Shown here one piece after another: positions 11,662 to 22,922 of a stretch of 64,000 bases of DNA (position 1 is its first letter; every line of letters begins with the position of its first letter). Origin of the DNA: Zoroaster sp. YZ-2022 (lineage: Eukaryota > Echinodermata > Asteroidea > Forcipulatida > Zoroasteridae); the NCBI GenBank assembly GCA_029582265.1, contig CM055837.1:4759148-4823147 (forward strand). The letters are read 5' to 3'. The notes under the pieces were generated by a model that saw only the letters and a list, made by a program, of their open reading frames with translations, ran no database searches and was not told where the DNA came from. The translations under genes and the position numbers were made by a program.

Positions 11662-12679
11662 TTAACCCTAACCTTCCCAAATCCTCCAAAATCCTCTTTG
11701 CCAAAGTGAAGGATTTCGAAGGATTGACGTTACATGGTACATGCTCTTTGCTAAAGTGAAGGATTTTGGAGGATTGAGGTTATTAGGCATACTTGCCTTT
11801 CCATAGTACATGTACATCCATGTTTGTTGTAGTGATTGCAAGGTCAGTGCTTGGGTCAGTGGACAATGCATGCAGCGAGGGTCCCTGACCATGTACATGT
11901 ATCACATATTAGAAACACATGTGTGCATACATGTCATGTGCTTGCTTTACTACTGGAGTGTCGTGGCCGAGCGGTCTAGCGCACCGAACTCAAGTTCTGG
12001 TGTTGCCAGCAGCAGGGTGTGGGTTCGAGCCCCGGTTGTGACACTTGTGTCCTTGAGCAAGGTACTTAACCATAATTGCTTCGTCCTTCGGATGGGACGT
12101 AAAGCCGTGAGTCCCGTGTGTTGTATAATGCACGTAAAGTGGATTGTCGTGCGGTCTAGCGCACTGAACTCAAGTTCTGGTGTTGCCAGCAGCAGAGTGT
12201 GGGTTCGAGCCCCGGCCGTGACACCTGTGTCCTTGAGCAAGACACTTAACCATAATTGCTTCTCTCCACCCAGGGGCTAAATGGGTACCTGTGAAGGCAG
12301 AGATGGTTTGCTCTATATGCGCTAGAAATGGCAGCAATTGAGCTGTATACTCCCCAGGGAGCTGAGATGGTTTCAGGAATGATTTATGAGCCTTATGAGC
12401 AGGGATAATAATATAATGCGCCTTGAGCGCCACTTAGTTGGTGGATACGTGCGCTATATAAATCTATACATTATTATTATTATTACTGAAGGATTTTGGA
12501 GGATTCAGGTTATGTGTAAGCAAATGGGCCTAGGGAGTTAGGAAGGATTCAGGTTATGTGTAAGCAAATGGGCCTAGAGAGTTAGGGAGGATTCAGGTTA
12601 TGTGTAAGCAAATGGGCCTAGGGAGTTAGGAAGGATTCAGGTTATGTGTAAGCAAATGGGCCAAGGGAGTTAGGGTTAA
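11662..12679 (+). mobile_element. TTAA element, CCCTAACC class subfamily 2, interrupted by a SINE
   Basis: Begins TTAACCCTAACCTTCCC and ends GGGAGTTAGGGTTAA (TTAA 12676-12679), with about four 44-bp units at the right end. A tRNA-Leu-type SINE is inserted at the TTTACTACTG / ACTGAAGGATTTTGG point, which is continuous in the copies at 9479 and 26025. Confidence 0.88.
11957..12486 (+). mobile_element. tRNA-Leu(CAA)-derived SINE with duplicated head
   Basis: The first head has an A box (GTGGCCGAGCGGTCTAGCGC), an anticodon arm GAACTCAAGTTC with CAA, and a B box GGGTTCGAGCCCC. This matches the tRNA-Leu(CAA) type. A second head begins near 12148 but lacks about six bases of the A box. The body follows, then the tail GCGCCTTGAGC, GGTGGATACGTGCGCTATATAAATC and (ATT)n. 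The first head is followed by a different body segment (TTCGGATGGGACGTAAAGCC), so this is a chimera of two SINE variants. The tail matches LINE 3' ends in this window. Confidence 0.88.
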
Positions 12680-13103
12680 ATGTAGACCTTTGTATTCAGT
12701 GTATGACTGTACACAAAAATTGAATGTATTTATTCGTGCACTGTACAAAACTAGAGATGTTGAAGCTGACTGTGACTACATGAAACAGCCCTTAATTGAA
12801 TTCCCTTCATCATCATGTTCATGGGATCCACTTACAGAAAACGTTTCATGTTAAAAGCATGAAGGAAGGTAATTAAGACATTGTTCCTGTATAGCCTAAG
12901 ATGCCAAGCTGAGGTGCACCCAAGACGGTTTCATCTGATTAATTCTTGCATTACTGCCTGCACTTGTTTACATGTACAATTTGTATGTAATTAATCATCA
13001 AAGTAATGATGATTGAACCTTCATAGCAGACATTAGTTTTAAAAATCTATAAACTTTTAATAAACAGTCATCATATTTTAGTGTGTATATGTAATGCAAA
13101 TGT
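12680..13103. other. Unannotated intron DNA
   Basis: Nothing recognisable. Confidence 0.4.
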
Positions 13104-13600
13104 CATCGGGCAAGCTCGGTGGTCAAGAGGTTAAGACGCCTGCACTAGTAAGCAGGAGGTTGTGGGTTCGATTCCTGCCAGAGTCTCCTGTGAAGTCGGT
13201 GTAGGGCAAAGAACTGTGAAGTTTTTTCCACATACACTCGGAAAGCACAGGGTATACAGTGCTATACACATGTCGGTGTAGGGCAAAATTAAATCAATTG
13301 TTTATCACCCGACACAAGAATTTCATCAAACTATAAATATCACGGCACCTGCTGCTATGTAGGATTCTAGCCAGCCAATCGACATCGGGCAAGCTCGGTG
13401 GTCGAGAGGTTAAGACGTCTGCACTAGTAAGCAGGAGGTCGTGGGTTAGAATCCCGCCTGAGTCGCCTGTGAAGTTTTTTCCACAGACACTCGGAAAGCA
13501 CTGAGTATACAGTGCTATACACATGTCGGTGTAGGGCAAAATTAAATCAATTGTTTATCACCCAACGCAAGAATTTAATCAACTTATAAATCAAACATAA
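13104..13600 (+). mobile_element. tRNA-Thr(AGT)-like SINE units, tandem dimer
   Basis: Two units (13104-13382 and 13383-about 13600) each start CATCGGGCAAGCTCGGTGG, carry an anticodon arm CCTGC-ACTAGTAA-GCAGG (one base more than a 7-nt loop) resembling tRNA-Thr(AGT), a B box (GGGTTCGATTCC in unit 1, decayed in unit 2), and a body with GCTATACACATGTCGGTGTAG. Unit 2 lacks the last ~60 bp. The same unit is arrayed on the minus strand at 48403-49320 with the same kind of junction. Confidence 0.8.
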
Positions 13601-14049
13601 TAAAAGAAGAATTCAAATAATAATTGAAGGATATTTTTTTTTCTTCATATATGCACATAAAATTAGTGTTGTATTGTCATGGCATTCTAATAATTGTTTT
13701 ATATTATTATTTTTGTTTTGATTGTGGATTTGTTGATAAACAACCAGTTCAGTGTTTTGTGTCATATTCTACAAATGTAAACAAACTAAAAATGGCTGTG
13801 AAATACAGAAGAATTAACAGATGCTGTGAACATCCATGCAAGTAATCACAACGCCTGGGCAAGCTTTTACCCTTGGCGTCCAGGCATTGATTGTAGACTA
13901 CTTACTTTGACAATAATACATTCACAGCCCCACAGCCCTGGTTGTAAATTGTTCTAATTATATGGTTGAATTGAGAACTATTGATTTAATGGTACCTGAT
14001 GAAATCAGGACAAGCAACATGTCATTATTTTTGTTGAGCAGTGCAACAC
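13601..14049. other. Unannotated intron DNA
   Basis: Nothing recognisable. Confidence 0.4.
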
Positions 14050-14539
14050 AATTGTGACTGGCTCTGGCAAAATCCTAAACTTGGACCCAATTTTCAAAAG
14101 TGAGATTTTTGTATAGTTTGATTCTGTAGATTTTCCTCTTTCATTTGATACCAGATTTGTAGAAACCAGAAAAAAAATTGTAGAAATCAGAAAAAAAAAT
14201 CTACAAATCTGGTATCAAATGAAAGAGGAATATCAAACTATATTGAGCATCAAAAGAAACTTATAAAATCTTTGGAAGGACACTCATTAAAATCCTCCAC
14301 GGAAAAATGAACAATATTTTTAACACAGGTAAACTTCAGTAATCTTGTTTATAGACATGTGCTTAGTAAAGATTACTGAAGTTTACCTGTGTTAAAATAT
14401 TTTTCCTTTTTCCGTGGAGGATTTTAATCAGTGTCATTCCAAAGATTTTATAAGTTTCTTTTGATGCTCAATTTTTATCAAAATCTCACTTTTGAAAATT
14501 GGGTCCAAGTTTAGGGTTTTGCCAGAGCCAGTCACAATT
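14050..14539. mobile_element. Three-armed foldback element
   Basis: An outer inverted repeat (AATTGTGACTGGCTCTGGCA at 14050, its complement ending 14539; arms about 60 bp) encloses two separate hairpins. Hairpin 1 is 14112-14242 (TATAGTTTGA ... TCAAACTATA, with TTTCATTTGATACCAGATTT in the stem). Hairpin 2 is 14243-14472 (TTGAGCATCAAAAGAAAC ... GTTTCTTTTGATGCTCAA, with ACACAGGTAAACTTCAGTAA in the stem). Nearly every base falls in a stem, so one strand could fold as a three-way junction. No target duplication or coding sequence was found. Confidence 0.9.
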
Positions 14540-14736
14540 AGCTATCCAAGCATTGTTTTATTTCTTCTGCTCTGTTTGCAGTATCTCATTTATTTACCAG
14601 ATTCCTTCATTTTGATTGTATATGTAGTACACGTACAGTAATATCACTTTGTTTTGCAATTCATGCATGTCAAATTTTAAAGGTCACATTATATTGTTTT
14701 AATTAGCTGTTTACAGAGTTGGTGAACATATTTAGC

Positions 14737-15006
14737 TTAACCCTAACCCCCTAGGTATTCTGGCTAGGAACCTTCCTGAATTCTCCAAAATCCATCAGTG
14801 CACTTTTGGACACATGCCCTTATCTTTAAAATGCACCATGCAATTTCGTTGATCTTTCATATTCAGCACTTATGGCCTGTACTTCTTGCCAGGTAGTAAT
14901 TTTGTCCCATTTGAAGAGGCGAAAGTACCAATTTCCAACAGTGCTGAATTTTTTCCAAAAAGTACTCCTTGGAGGATTTTGCAGGATTTGGGGTGGTTAG
15001 GGTTAA
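14737..15006 (+). mobile_element. TTAA element, CCCTAACC class subfamily 1, complete
   Basis: TTAACCCTAACCCCCTAGG to GGGGTGGTTAGGGTTAA. Interior as in the other subfamily 1 copies. Its right TTAA (15003-15006) is also the left TTAA of an AGGGAC-class element. Confidence 0.9.
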
Positions 15007-15206
15007 AGAGAGCTTAATATCATCACGATCAGAGCAGACTTTCAACAGGACATGGAATCCGTGTCCTAGTTTAAGATGAACACAGTGACTGAAAATTACT
15101 GGTTCATTTGTGCAGCAGCAATGGTAATATGACCTTATCATGTGGGGTATTATTATCAGCTTTTCGATTCCGTGCCCTGTTGATTGTGACGATACTGTAC
15201 CTTTAA
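15003..15206. mobile_element. TTAA element, AGGGAC class, degenerate
   Basis: Left TTAA 15003 and right CTTTAA (TTAA 15203-15206). Contains CACGATCAGAGCAGACTTTC, GCAGCAGCAATGGTAATATG and the inverted right part GATTCCGTGCCCTGTTGAT. The left end is altered (AGAGAG for AGGGAC). Confidence 0.75.
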
Positions 15207-15712
15207 TATCTTGAAAAGATGAAAAAGGGAAACCATATACAGGAATACATAGATTGACAAAAATTGTCAAAAAGAAATCATTCTACAAATCTGCGGTTTT
15301 ATTAGTCACCTCTGTGGAGGAAGAGAGAGAGGGGGCTATACAAATGGGATGACTCCTGCATGGATTAAAAACCACGACCTTGTATTACCAGCTAACGGTA
15401 AATATGTTGTAGCAGTCGACAATAATATTAAATATGATGAATGATTAAACGCAATCACGGCAGCTAAAATTTCATTTGATCGTAATTAGATTAGAATATA
15501 CATGTAGGACTCAAGCGATTGCACACATAGGATTACTTATACGTACAGGCAGGGATAGTTCTAGACCAAAAATTTTTGGGAGACTAATATTTTGGTCAAA
15601 CGTTAGATTCATGTTTTTCCACCTTGAAATAGACTTTAATGTGGGTGTGCACATACCTTTCAATTTGAATCCTTGACAGCAGATTATGCAAAACCAGAAA
15701 TGTGAAATGTGT
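15207..15712. other. Unannotated intron DNA
   Basis: Nothing recognisable. Confidence 0.4.
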
Positions 15713-15906
15713 GTAGAACAGGGATGTGATTTGTCCGGATTTTTGGATTTTTACAAATTGCAATGTTGTGATCCTCCGGATTTTAAAGATTTAAGCAATA
15801 AAGGAAAGCAAAGCAAATGCTCAGAACTATAGATTTCACAACAGCGGCCCAAATACCCCGAGTAAAATTTACAGGGATTTTTCAAAGAATCACGCCCCTG
15901 GTAGAA
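15713..15906. mobile_element. CAGGGG-ended element with 6-bp duplication
   Basis: Element 15719-15900 begins CAGGGATGTGATTTGTCC and ends CACGCCCCTG. Flanks are GTAGAA on both sides. The interior (GCAATGTTGTGATCCTC; GATTTAAGCAATAAAGGAAA) recurs at 57063. hAT-like termini, but the duplication is 6 bp rather than 8. Confidence 0.8.
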
Positions 15907-15925
15907 ATATTCAGATCTGAAGTGG

Positions 15926-16283
15926 AGTGCCATGGTCGAGCGGTTTAGTGCATCGGATTTGTGTTCTGATGGCTGAGTTGTCAGAATGTGGGTTCGAATC
16001 CTGACTGCAACCGTGGTTTTTGTGTCCTTCAGCAAGACACTTTACCATAATTGCTTCTCTCCACCCAGGAGTAAATGGGTACCTGTGAGGGAAGAGTTGG
16101 TTGTTGTGTTTGATTAGCCCATATGCGCCGAAATGGCAGCAATTGAGCTGTATACTCCCCAGGGAGCTGAGATGGTTTCAGGAATGATTTATGCACCTGA
16201 TGAGCAGGGATAATAATGCACAGCGCCTTGATCTAGTTAGGATATGTGTGCTTTATAAGAATCGTGTATTATTATTATTATTA
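15926..16283 (+). mobile_element. tRNA-Leu-like SINE, single head
   Basis: Degenerate tRNA head with A box TGGTCGAGCGGTTTA and B box GGGTTCGAATCC, body TTCAGCAAGACACTTTACC and CAATTGAGCTGTATACTCCC, tail GCGCCTTGATCTAG and (ATT)n. Same family, minus strand, at 34731, 44168 and 45890. Confidence 0.88.
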
Positions 16284-16404
16284 GTAAGAGTAATTGTGGT
16301 GACACCATGTGAAATGCTCAATTGAGTAGTAATTAGTTCTGAAAAGAACTGGAGGTACAACTCGACTTTTCGATCAGTATGCTCTGATCGTCCTCAGGAG
16401 AATT
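16284..16404. repeat. Dispersed repeat with GACACCATGTG arm and GATCAGTATGCTCTGATC hairpin
   Basis: Contains TAATTGTGGTGACACCATG, CAATTGAGTAGTAATTAG, TTCTGAAAAGAACTGGAGG and a hairpin CGATCAG-TATGCT-CTGATCG. Related copies lie at 37059-37171 (inverted) and 43766-43872 (arm folded on itself). Confidence 0.75.
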
Positions 16405-17497
16405 ATTATTATTATTTTTCATTAGAATGTACACACAAATCTGAATGCATTTTCATGTTGTTTTCTTGTTGTACACAGGTTGTTTGCTTGCTATCTTGTA
16501 TGAATGCAATTACAGATTAATTTACCTTGAAATCCTACTCATTACAAGTTGTCTCTTGTCTACCTGTATATGTAGTGCAAGTGCACTGATTCTAGTAAAA
16601 GTCAAGACAAATTTCAAATCTACAATATTACCAGGGGGCCTCATTGCATCCTGGGAATTATGTTCGCATGGCTAGTCTTCAACACTGGGCATGAGCTAAG
16701 ACCGCAGCCCTGTGGGGTCAAGTACGCATGTACACTGTACGTACTGTACATGTAGCTAACATACTGTACAATTATTCCGAGACACAGAGGTGTATTTGTA
16801 TAAGTAGTAATGATGCTCCTACAGCCACCGTCGTAGTTCATTACATATTCCCATGGTAAGCAGTGAGGGCCCCTCTGGATACGCATGCTCAGACAGTCTA
16901 CCATGTGTAAACGCATCAATTGATCACGTTGCGTTCCACAAGAAAGGGAGTGAAACTTGGGGTAAAATTTTCCAGGCGTGATATACGGCTTCGTGTGAAT
17001 GCATATGTCTTGTTTTAATTCACTAAGCGATTTACAGTGTGAATACAGGTACAGTTTTCTATAATTTTATTGCTGTGTGGAAGATGGATATTGGATTATA
17101 TAAAGAGTGACTGTGTGTGTTGGAGGGGATTTTTTAGGTGGGTGAAATGAACCACGGTTGAGGATCATTGGCTTCTAGTCTGTGGCTAGTAAACCGTGAC
17201 TTATTATTTTAATGTATGTCTGCAACCTGTCTGTCACGCTGAACGTTACTGCAGGTGTGAATGAACGACTTATCAAAACATGTGTAAACAAGAGTGCATT
17301 AACCTATCATCATCAAGGTGAGTAAAAACCTGTACAATATGTAGGAGATTAATAATGGAATCAGAGGGCGGGGCCTTGTGTACATACATGTATGTTCGTA
17401 CAGGTATTGCATCACTTAGCCACACCCTTCAGACAACTTGAACTGATGGGTACATAACACTTGGGTACACATGTGAAAATGGATGCGCGCATACATG
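16405..17497. other. Unannotated intron DNA
   Basis: Nothing recognisable apart from ACATGT-rich patches. Confidence 0.4.
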
Positions 17498-17612
17498 TAG
17501 ATAACATGCAGATAACATGCAGATAACATGCAGATAACATGCAGATAACATGCATACAAAAAAATATAACATGCAGATAACATGCAGATACATGTAACAT
17601 GCAGATAACATG
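17498..17612. repeat. 11-bp minisatellite (AACATGCAGAT)n
   Basis: About eight tandem units of AACATGCAGAT with one interruption (ACAAAAAAATAT). The open frames across it are repeat artefacts. Confidence 0.85.
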
Positions 17613-17961
17613 TAGTACATTGTTCACGTACATGGATCTTTACATGTACTGTATGGTTATCTTAAATTTTTTTCGAAAAATTGAATGGATGGAAATGTTA
17701 ACACATATATGCACATTGCATTTTGTTTACATTTGATGCATATTGCGCATGACAACAAATGACAACTAAACACACGTGGTGTTCATGTGATGTACAGTGT
17801 ATATTTATAAAGACACTTTGATTGGCCATTGTTTATGAAAAGTGATACATGTTGGTCTATTACGCACATTATTACACTTGTACATTTCTACAGTCGGCCT
17901 TTAATTTTGGTGCAAATTGTGTTGGTGTTCTGCTGAAAATCTAGTCCAGTGTTAAACTGTA
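17613..17961. other. Unannotated intron DNA
   Basis: Nothing recognisable. Confidence 0.4.
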
Positions 17962-18279
17962 TAGTGCTGGGAGTTACCAGTTATTTTGCTAACTGTTTAA
18001 CCGAAATTTTCATGGTCGGTTAAACGGTTAACCAAAAGTTGGCAACCGACGGCCACACAGACTAGATAGTCATTAAGTGTATACATTTTCAGTCAAAAAG
18101 CATCAATAGACTTCCTGCAATGATTGTTTAATAACCAGTGTGGCAAAAGAAGAAAGTCTAGAACAACAAACTGGGTGGCAAATTCTTCCAAAATTGTTGG
18201 ATTTCGGTTAACCGGTTAGCAAATTTCTAAATGGTTAGTGCAGTTTAGGTCGATTAACCATTTATCTGTCCCTGCACTA
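17962..18279. mobile_element. hAT-like element with TAGTGCTGGGA ends, uninterrupted copy
   Basis: Ends TAGTGCTGGGAGTTA and CTGTCCCTGCACTA. Related throughout to 21875-22411 (CATTTTCAGTCAAAAAGCAT; AAAGTCTAGAACAACAAA) but without the insertion seen there: it reads TGTTTAATAACCAGTG where the other copy holds a CCAGTTCGC-class element. The target duplication is not clear here. Confidence 0.7.
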
Positions 18280-18287
18280 GCGTGTAC

Positions 18288-19470
18288 TAGATTGAAATCA
18301 GTGTATAAAGACAAAGATGTTTTAATTCATGTATGAACATTATACATTACTTACACTGTCTGGCATTCTGGGTGTATGTACATGTACTCGTGGTTGACTT
18401 TGCGTGTTTGTTGCAAGGAATCAGTGGAAAACTATGATAATTGAAGATCGATGAGAGAAAATCTAGACATACCCAATGTACCATCGCTGTTAACAGTACA
18501 GGAAGAGCCGGTACAAGCAATTTAAGAGGCACCATACATCCGGTACATGACGACAGTGCCCTGTTGTGGGTCCAATGATTTTGTTGCGGGGAAGGGAAGG
18601 AGAAAAGACTGCTGAAAGTGACGGATGTCATCTGTTTTCATGACACTGACAGAGATACATGTAGCTCATGTCACTCATCAGTGTGTCATCATCACGCATA
18701 TGGTGCAAGCCCATCCCACATCCTACACAACACCGTTGTCACTGACACGAACTGCATGTATTTTTATACTGTAACTTCTGCCACTGGTCAGATTTAAGTT
18801 TGTGTCTGCTTAAAAACTACAATTTGTATTGTCTCTGGGAAAAGGGAAACAGAATACAGGAAGACTTTATGACACAGGAAGGATATGAAACCGAAGACAG
18901 GAAGTTCATGCAGGGAATTATTCAAAATATAACCACAGACGTATGTGTAAAACGTGAACTTTTTCCTGTTACCATTGTTGAGGACCAAGTATACGTACAA
19001 GTAAGTTCAGAACATACATGTAGATGTAGGAAAATGTACATAGTATGTATGTATGTATGTATGTAGAACCTGTACTGATCCTACAGAAGTCTTAATAACA
19101 TACATGTACAGTCTAAGATGAAAACCATTTAGCATCGTGGTTATGCCTCAATTTTGGAACTATAATTACATTGTAAACAGGTGGTTTTCTTGTTGAAGGT
19201 AAGTCAAGACTTAAGCATATATGTATTTCATGGGAATGAAGAAAAAGCTTACATGATTACAAAAATCCACTTACAACCATGTATGTACATGTATATGTAT
19301 AATCGTTTATGAAAATTTCAACTTGTCACTCGGGTATAAAAACATCCACTATTTCTGGAGAAAAACGTTGTGTGGTTATTACAATCACGATGTCATGCCC
19401 CAATTGTAGCATCGGTCCTAACTGCAGGCATGCAACTTTTCAGCTGATCAGCTGATTTCCTCCTTTTTCT
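18288..19470. other. Unannotated intron DNA
   Basis: A plus-strand open stretch ending at 19000 is followed by a strong donor-like GTAAGT (see findings). Nothing else is supported. Confidence 0.35.
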
Positions 19471-19912
19471 TTAACCCTAACCCCTTGGGTATTTTTACTA
19501 GAAAGTATCCTGAATCCACCAAAATCCACCATTTTTGTCACACACAAAATGCTGGTGTCCTGAATCCATCAGAATCCGCCAGTGTAGATATTGGTCATAT
19601 CCTGATGAATCCGCGAAAATCCACCACTAAATTTCTGGCGGATTTTGGCGGATTCAGGATACCATGCTCACATGAAAATTTGTATAGTATGTTGCTGCAT
19701 AGAATCCATAGAAGTGTTGGCTGTACATGTACAGTACATGTAACTATAATCCATCAAAATATATCAACCAACATGACCAAGCAGTTAAAAACTATTGAAA
19801 TCCTGAATCCATCAAAGTTCGCCATATGCTCAATGTGGAGATATCCTGAATCCGCCGAAATCCTCCAAAACAGGGGGATGGATTTTGATGGATTCAGGGT
19901 GGTTAGGGTTAA
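19471..19912 (+). mobile_element. TTAA element, CCCTAACC class subfamily 3, complete
   Basis: Ends TTAACCCTAACCCCTTGGG and GGGTGGTTAGGGTTAA. The interior has many repeats of ATCCTGAATCC-CCAAAATCC in both orientations. A full inverted copy lies at 35645-36079. Confidence 0.88.
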
Positions 19913-20182
19913 TAATAGTGCCATAGAAAACTGAAAAACACCGTACAAAGTTTTGTGTGCTCGGTCATTTCCTCTTCTTTTTTGCAATTACAAAGTTGCA
20001 TGTCTGCTAACCGTACGTGTAATCAGGACAGGACCAACTGTAGTGTTGTAGGTCTAACTGCAACACTGTTTTGGATGGGTCCAACTATAGTTGGGTAGAG
20101 TTGAGCCAATACCCTATTGTGCAAAACACTTGAAGTCTGTTCCAGCATGATTTAAAAATCACCGGAACATTGCTAATTTCCT

Positions 20183-20557
20183 TTAACCCTCCTACTTCTG
20201 GTACCTTTTTCATACAAGTTGATCCACCATTTGAAACCATTCGCTTTTGTGGTTTTGAATGGTGAAATAACTGTGTACAGTATTGATTCGCCCAAATGGT
20301 TTTGAATAGTAGGTCAGCTAATACAAAACCTTGTTTGGATCTTTCCAAATGGTAGTACAGCTAATACAAAACCTTGTTTGGATACTTCTAAGTGGTGAAT
20401 CAATGGACCCTCTATGCATTTGAATGGATTTGAATGGTAGTAAAGCTTGCTACCAACACTGTTCAAATGGTATCACCATGTGTGTACAAAACCACTGGGC
20501 ATTTTGGTAAGTGGAAATTTTGAATGGTTTCAAATGGTCAAACAGTAGGAGGGTTAA
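20183..20557 (+). mobile_element. TTAA element, CCCTCCTACT class, complete
   Basis: TTAACCCTCCTACTTCTGG to ACAGTAGGAGGGTTAA. The interior differs from the copy at 40425 and has repeated TTTGAATGG-like words and a duplicated CAGCTAATACAAAACCTTGT. Confidence 0.82.
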
Positions 20558-21866
20558 GAAAGGAAAGGAAATTCTTAGAAATGATACATTTGAAGCCATG
20601 CTTCAATTTAATGCCAGTAAAATAACAAAAGACACGGGCGGTATATATTTAATGCAAGGAAGTATTTTAAGTACGCACCAGTAGGCAGACTGAACATGCA
20701 GTGCTATACAAATTGTACAGTACATGTACGTGTGCATCATGTGTAACAATCATGTGAAATAGAGCAATATTAATTGATAGTCACATGAAGTGGTATACTA
20801 TAGATCTGAATTGATCAATATTCTGGACCAAGTCAATGCATGTGCAGTTATCACAGTCCATTCTACACCAGAGAAAACTAATCTTTGCCCATCGTCTCTC
20901 TTTGTTCATCTCGTCATCACAGGTCGTCAGCCAGACTAATCCATGTAAGTTTACAGTCTTTTGGGTTCAAGTACAGACCTTATCTGATTTAATTTTTGGT
21001 GGGGTACGCGGCATTTGTCATGTGCACTAACTCATAATCATAATGGGTTTGTTATCAGACTCATTTTGTCTAATGGCGTCAACACCAACGGACATGTGTG
21101 TTTAGTTTGCCTATAGACGAGTGCAGGGACAATACAAGTAACGTTGTACATGTACATTTGTTGTATATGAACTTGGATTTATAGTTATTGCTTGTTGTTG
21201 CATGATACGTATATTTTTGCTGGCATTGCAATTTGAAGAGGTGTAACTGTGATATAGTCCATACCTTTGGTTTTTGTAAGTAAACTTATAAACATTTATA
21301 ACCTATTCTTCATTGTTTGCTTATACTTCGATTAATTTTGTTTGTACACGTGTACATTGTTATAGTGAATAATGTACGATTTACATACATGTATATGTAC
21401 AGTATACATAAATAATTACATGAAATTGAAATCTGAAAATGAAAATGTGAAAATGAAAATATTCTTTTTACAAAGAACAGGGCTCAATAACACTTCCTTG
21501 TTTGACATTTTAGCTTGCTGAAACCATTGCATGACATGTTCACACTACACTGGTGTGTGTTATGCATATATTTATAAGAGGTTTATTTTGTGTGTACTTT
21601 AAAGTATCAGATAAGGCAACTCATCTTTTATTCATTTTCTTGCTAGTATCAAAACATGAAAGTACAGTGCACTCTTCTGGAATGGTCACCCTTCAGTGCA
21701 GATTTCTTCTTTGCGCAATCCATAAATGGGATGTTGAATAATTGAATGGCTTTTTGGTCAGTGGATTTCAGTAAAACAGTTGAGGCAAATTTGTACTTTT
21801 GATGTGATTTATGCATGTACATTATTGTATGCTGTACAATGGTACATGGTTCAGATTACAAATTAT
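20558..21866. other. Unannotated intron DNA
   Basis: ACATGT-rich patches only. No gene was seen. Confidence 0.4.
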
Positions 21867-22419
21867 ATAGAAACTAGTTCTGGGAGTTTAACCAAAAGTT
21901 TCACGGTCAGTTAACCGAAAGTCTGCACCTGACGGAAAATGGACCAATGTGTATACATTTTCAATCAAAAAGCATCAATAAACTTGTTTAACCAGTTTGC
22001 ACCGGGAATAAAAAAGTTTTTCCGAACCCCTGTGGCGGGTTTATTTTTACCGCACAAACACGAACAGTGGTGCTCACCAGAGCGTGACCAGGGAGACTGC
22101 GTCTTCCACCGTATGCTTATGGCTCGTTGCCACGTCAACCGGGAATCTATACAAATATTCCCGAGAAACCTGTGGCGTGTTTAGACGCTCTTCGATCCGC
22201 TGTCCAAAATTTTTTGTGTGTGTATACACGGCCTCCGACGCGAACTGGTTAATACCCAATGCGGCAAAAAAGAAAGTCTAGAACAACAAAATAGTCAGCA
22301 AATTCTTCCAAAATTGTTGTTTTTTACCATTGGTTTCAGTTAGCCGGTTCACAAATTTATAAACAATTAGTGCAGTTTCGGTCGATTAACTGTTTAACCA
22401 TCCTAGCACTAATAAAAAC
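21867..22419. mobile_element. hAT-like element with TAGTGCTGGGA-type ends, carrying a TTAA insertion
   Basis: Body 21875-22411 from TAGTTCTGGGAGTTTAACC to TTAACCATCCTAGCACTA. Flanks ATAGAAAC and ATAAAAAC agree at 7 of 8. The centre is occupied by a CCAGTTCGC-class element (21988-22252). Confidence 0.78.
21988..22252 (+). mobile_element. TTAA element, CCAGTTCGC class, copy A
   Basis: TTAA, then CCAGTTTGCACCGG on the left and CCGACGCGAACTGG then TTAA on the right. Interior: AATAAAAAAGTTTTTCCG, CGTATGCTTATGGCTCG, GTGTATACACGGCCTCC. TTAA duplication with CC-starting inverted repeats fits piggyBac-like MITEs. Inserted in a hAT-like element whose empty form is at 17962. Confidence 0.9.
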
Positions 22420-22641
22420 ACCAGAAATTACAAAGATTTCAGAATTTCTGTTTAATATTTTGTTAACAATGAAAACTCAATTATATACAGGTAATCCTCA
22501 TTGGTCTGAATATTATAGCATACATGTACATGTATAGACTGTAAGCTTCAGCAGCTTTGTAACAATAAACACCTACATAAACATATGAAAATAATGGCTG
22601 TTGTGCAGTGGAAAATGTCATTAAGAAATGTAGGCAAAAAT

Positions 22642-22922
22642 ATTGTGTAGACCTGTGATTTCTCAGGATTTAAATTTTTTTTTTTTTTACAAATCTCCCT
22701 TTGCCTCAAAGTAGCCACCAAGGAAATAAAGAAGTAGCCTGTATTGTGTCCAAACCTCTAGTTTCTTGTTTGTGGGGATGTGGAGAGTCTGTAAATCCTC
22801 CAACATTAGACATCCAGGAGGTTGGGGGGGGGGGGGGCTTTGTCCTCAAGACCAAAGGGAGACCCCATCCCGCTAAAAAAAATTCAGGATTTTTTTTACT
22901 TCAAATCAAACCCCTGATTGTG
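22642..22922. mobile_element. CAGGGG-ended element, variant with AGCCTGTATTGTG interior
   Basis: Element 22648-22916 begins (T)AGACCTGTGATTTCTC and ends AATCAAACCCCTG, flanked by ATTGTG on both sides (6 bp). The interior (AAATCTCCCTTTGCCTC; GACCAAAGGGAGACCC) recurs at 38153 and 59163. A G-tract lies near 22826. Confidence 0.7.

Noticed and set aside
11956..12280. Functional tRNA-Leu genes
   Set aside because: Heads resemble tRNA-Leu but lack proper closed acceptor stems, the second head has a damaged A box, and both continue into a SINE body and (ATT)n tail.
13110..13195. Functional tRNA-Thr gene
   Set aside because: The anticodon loop has eight bases, there is no clean acceptor stem, and the unit is repeated with a SINE-like body.
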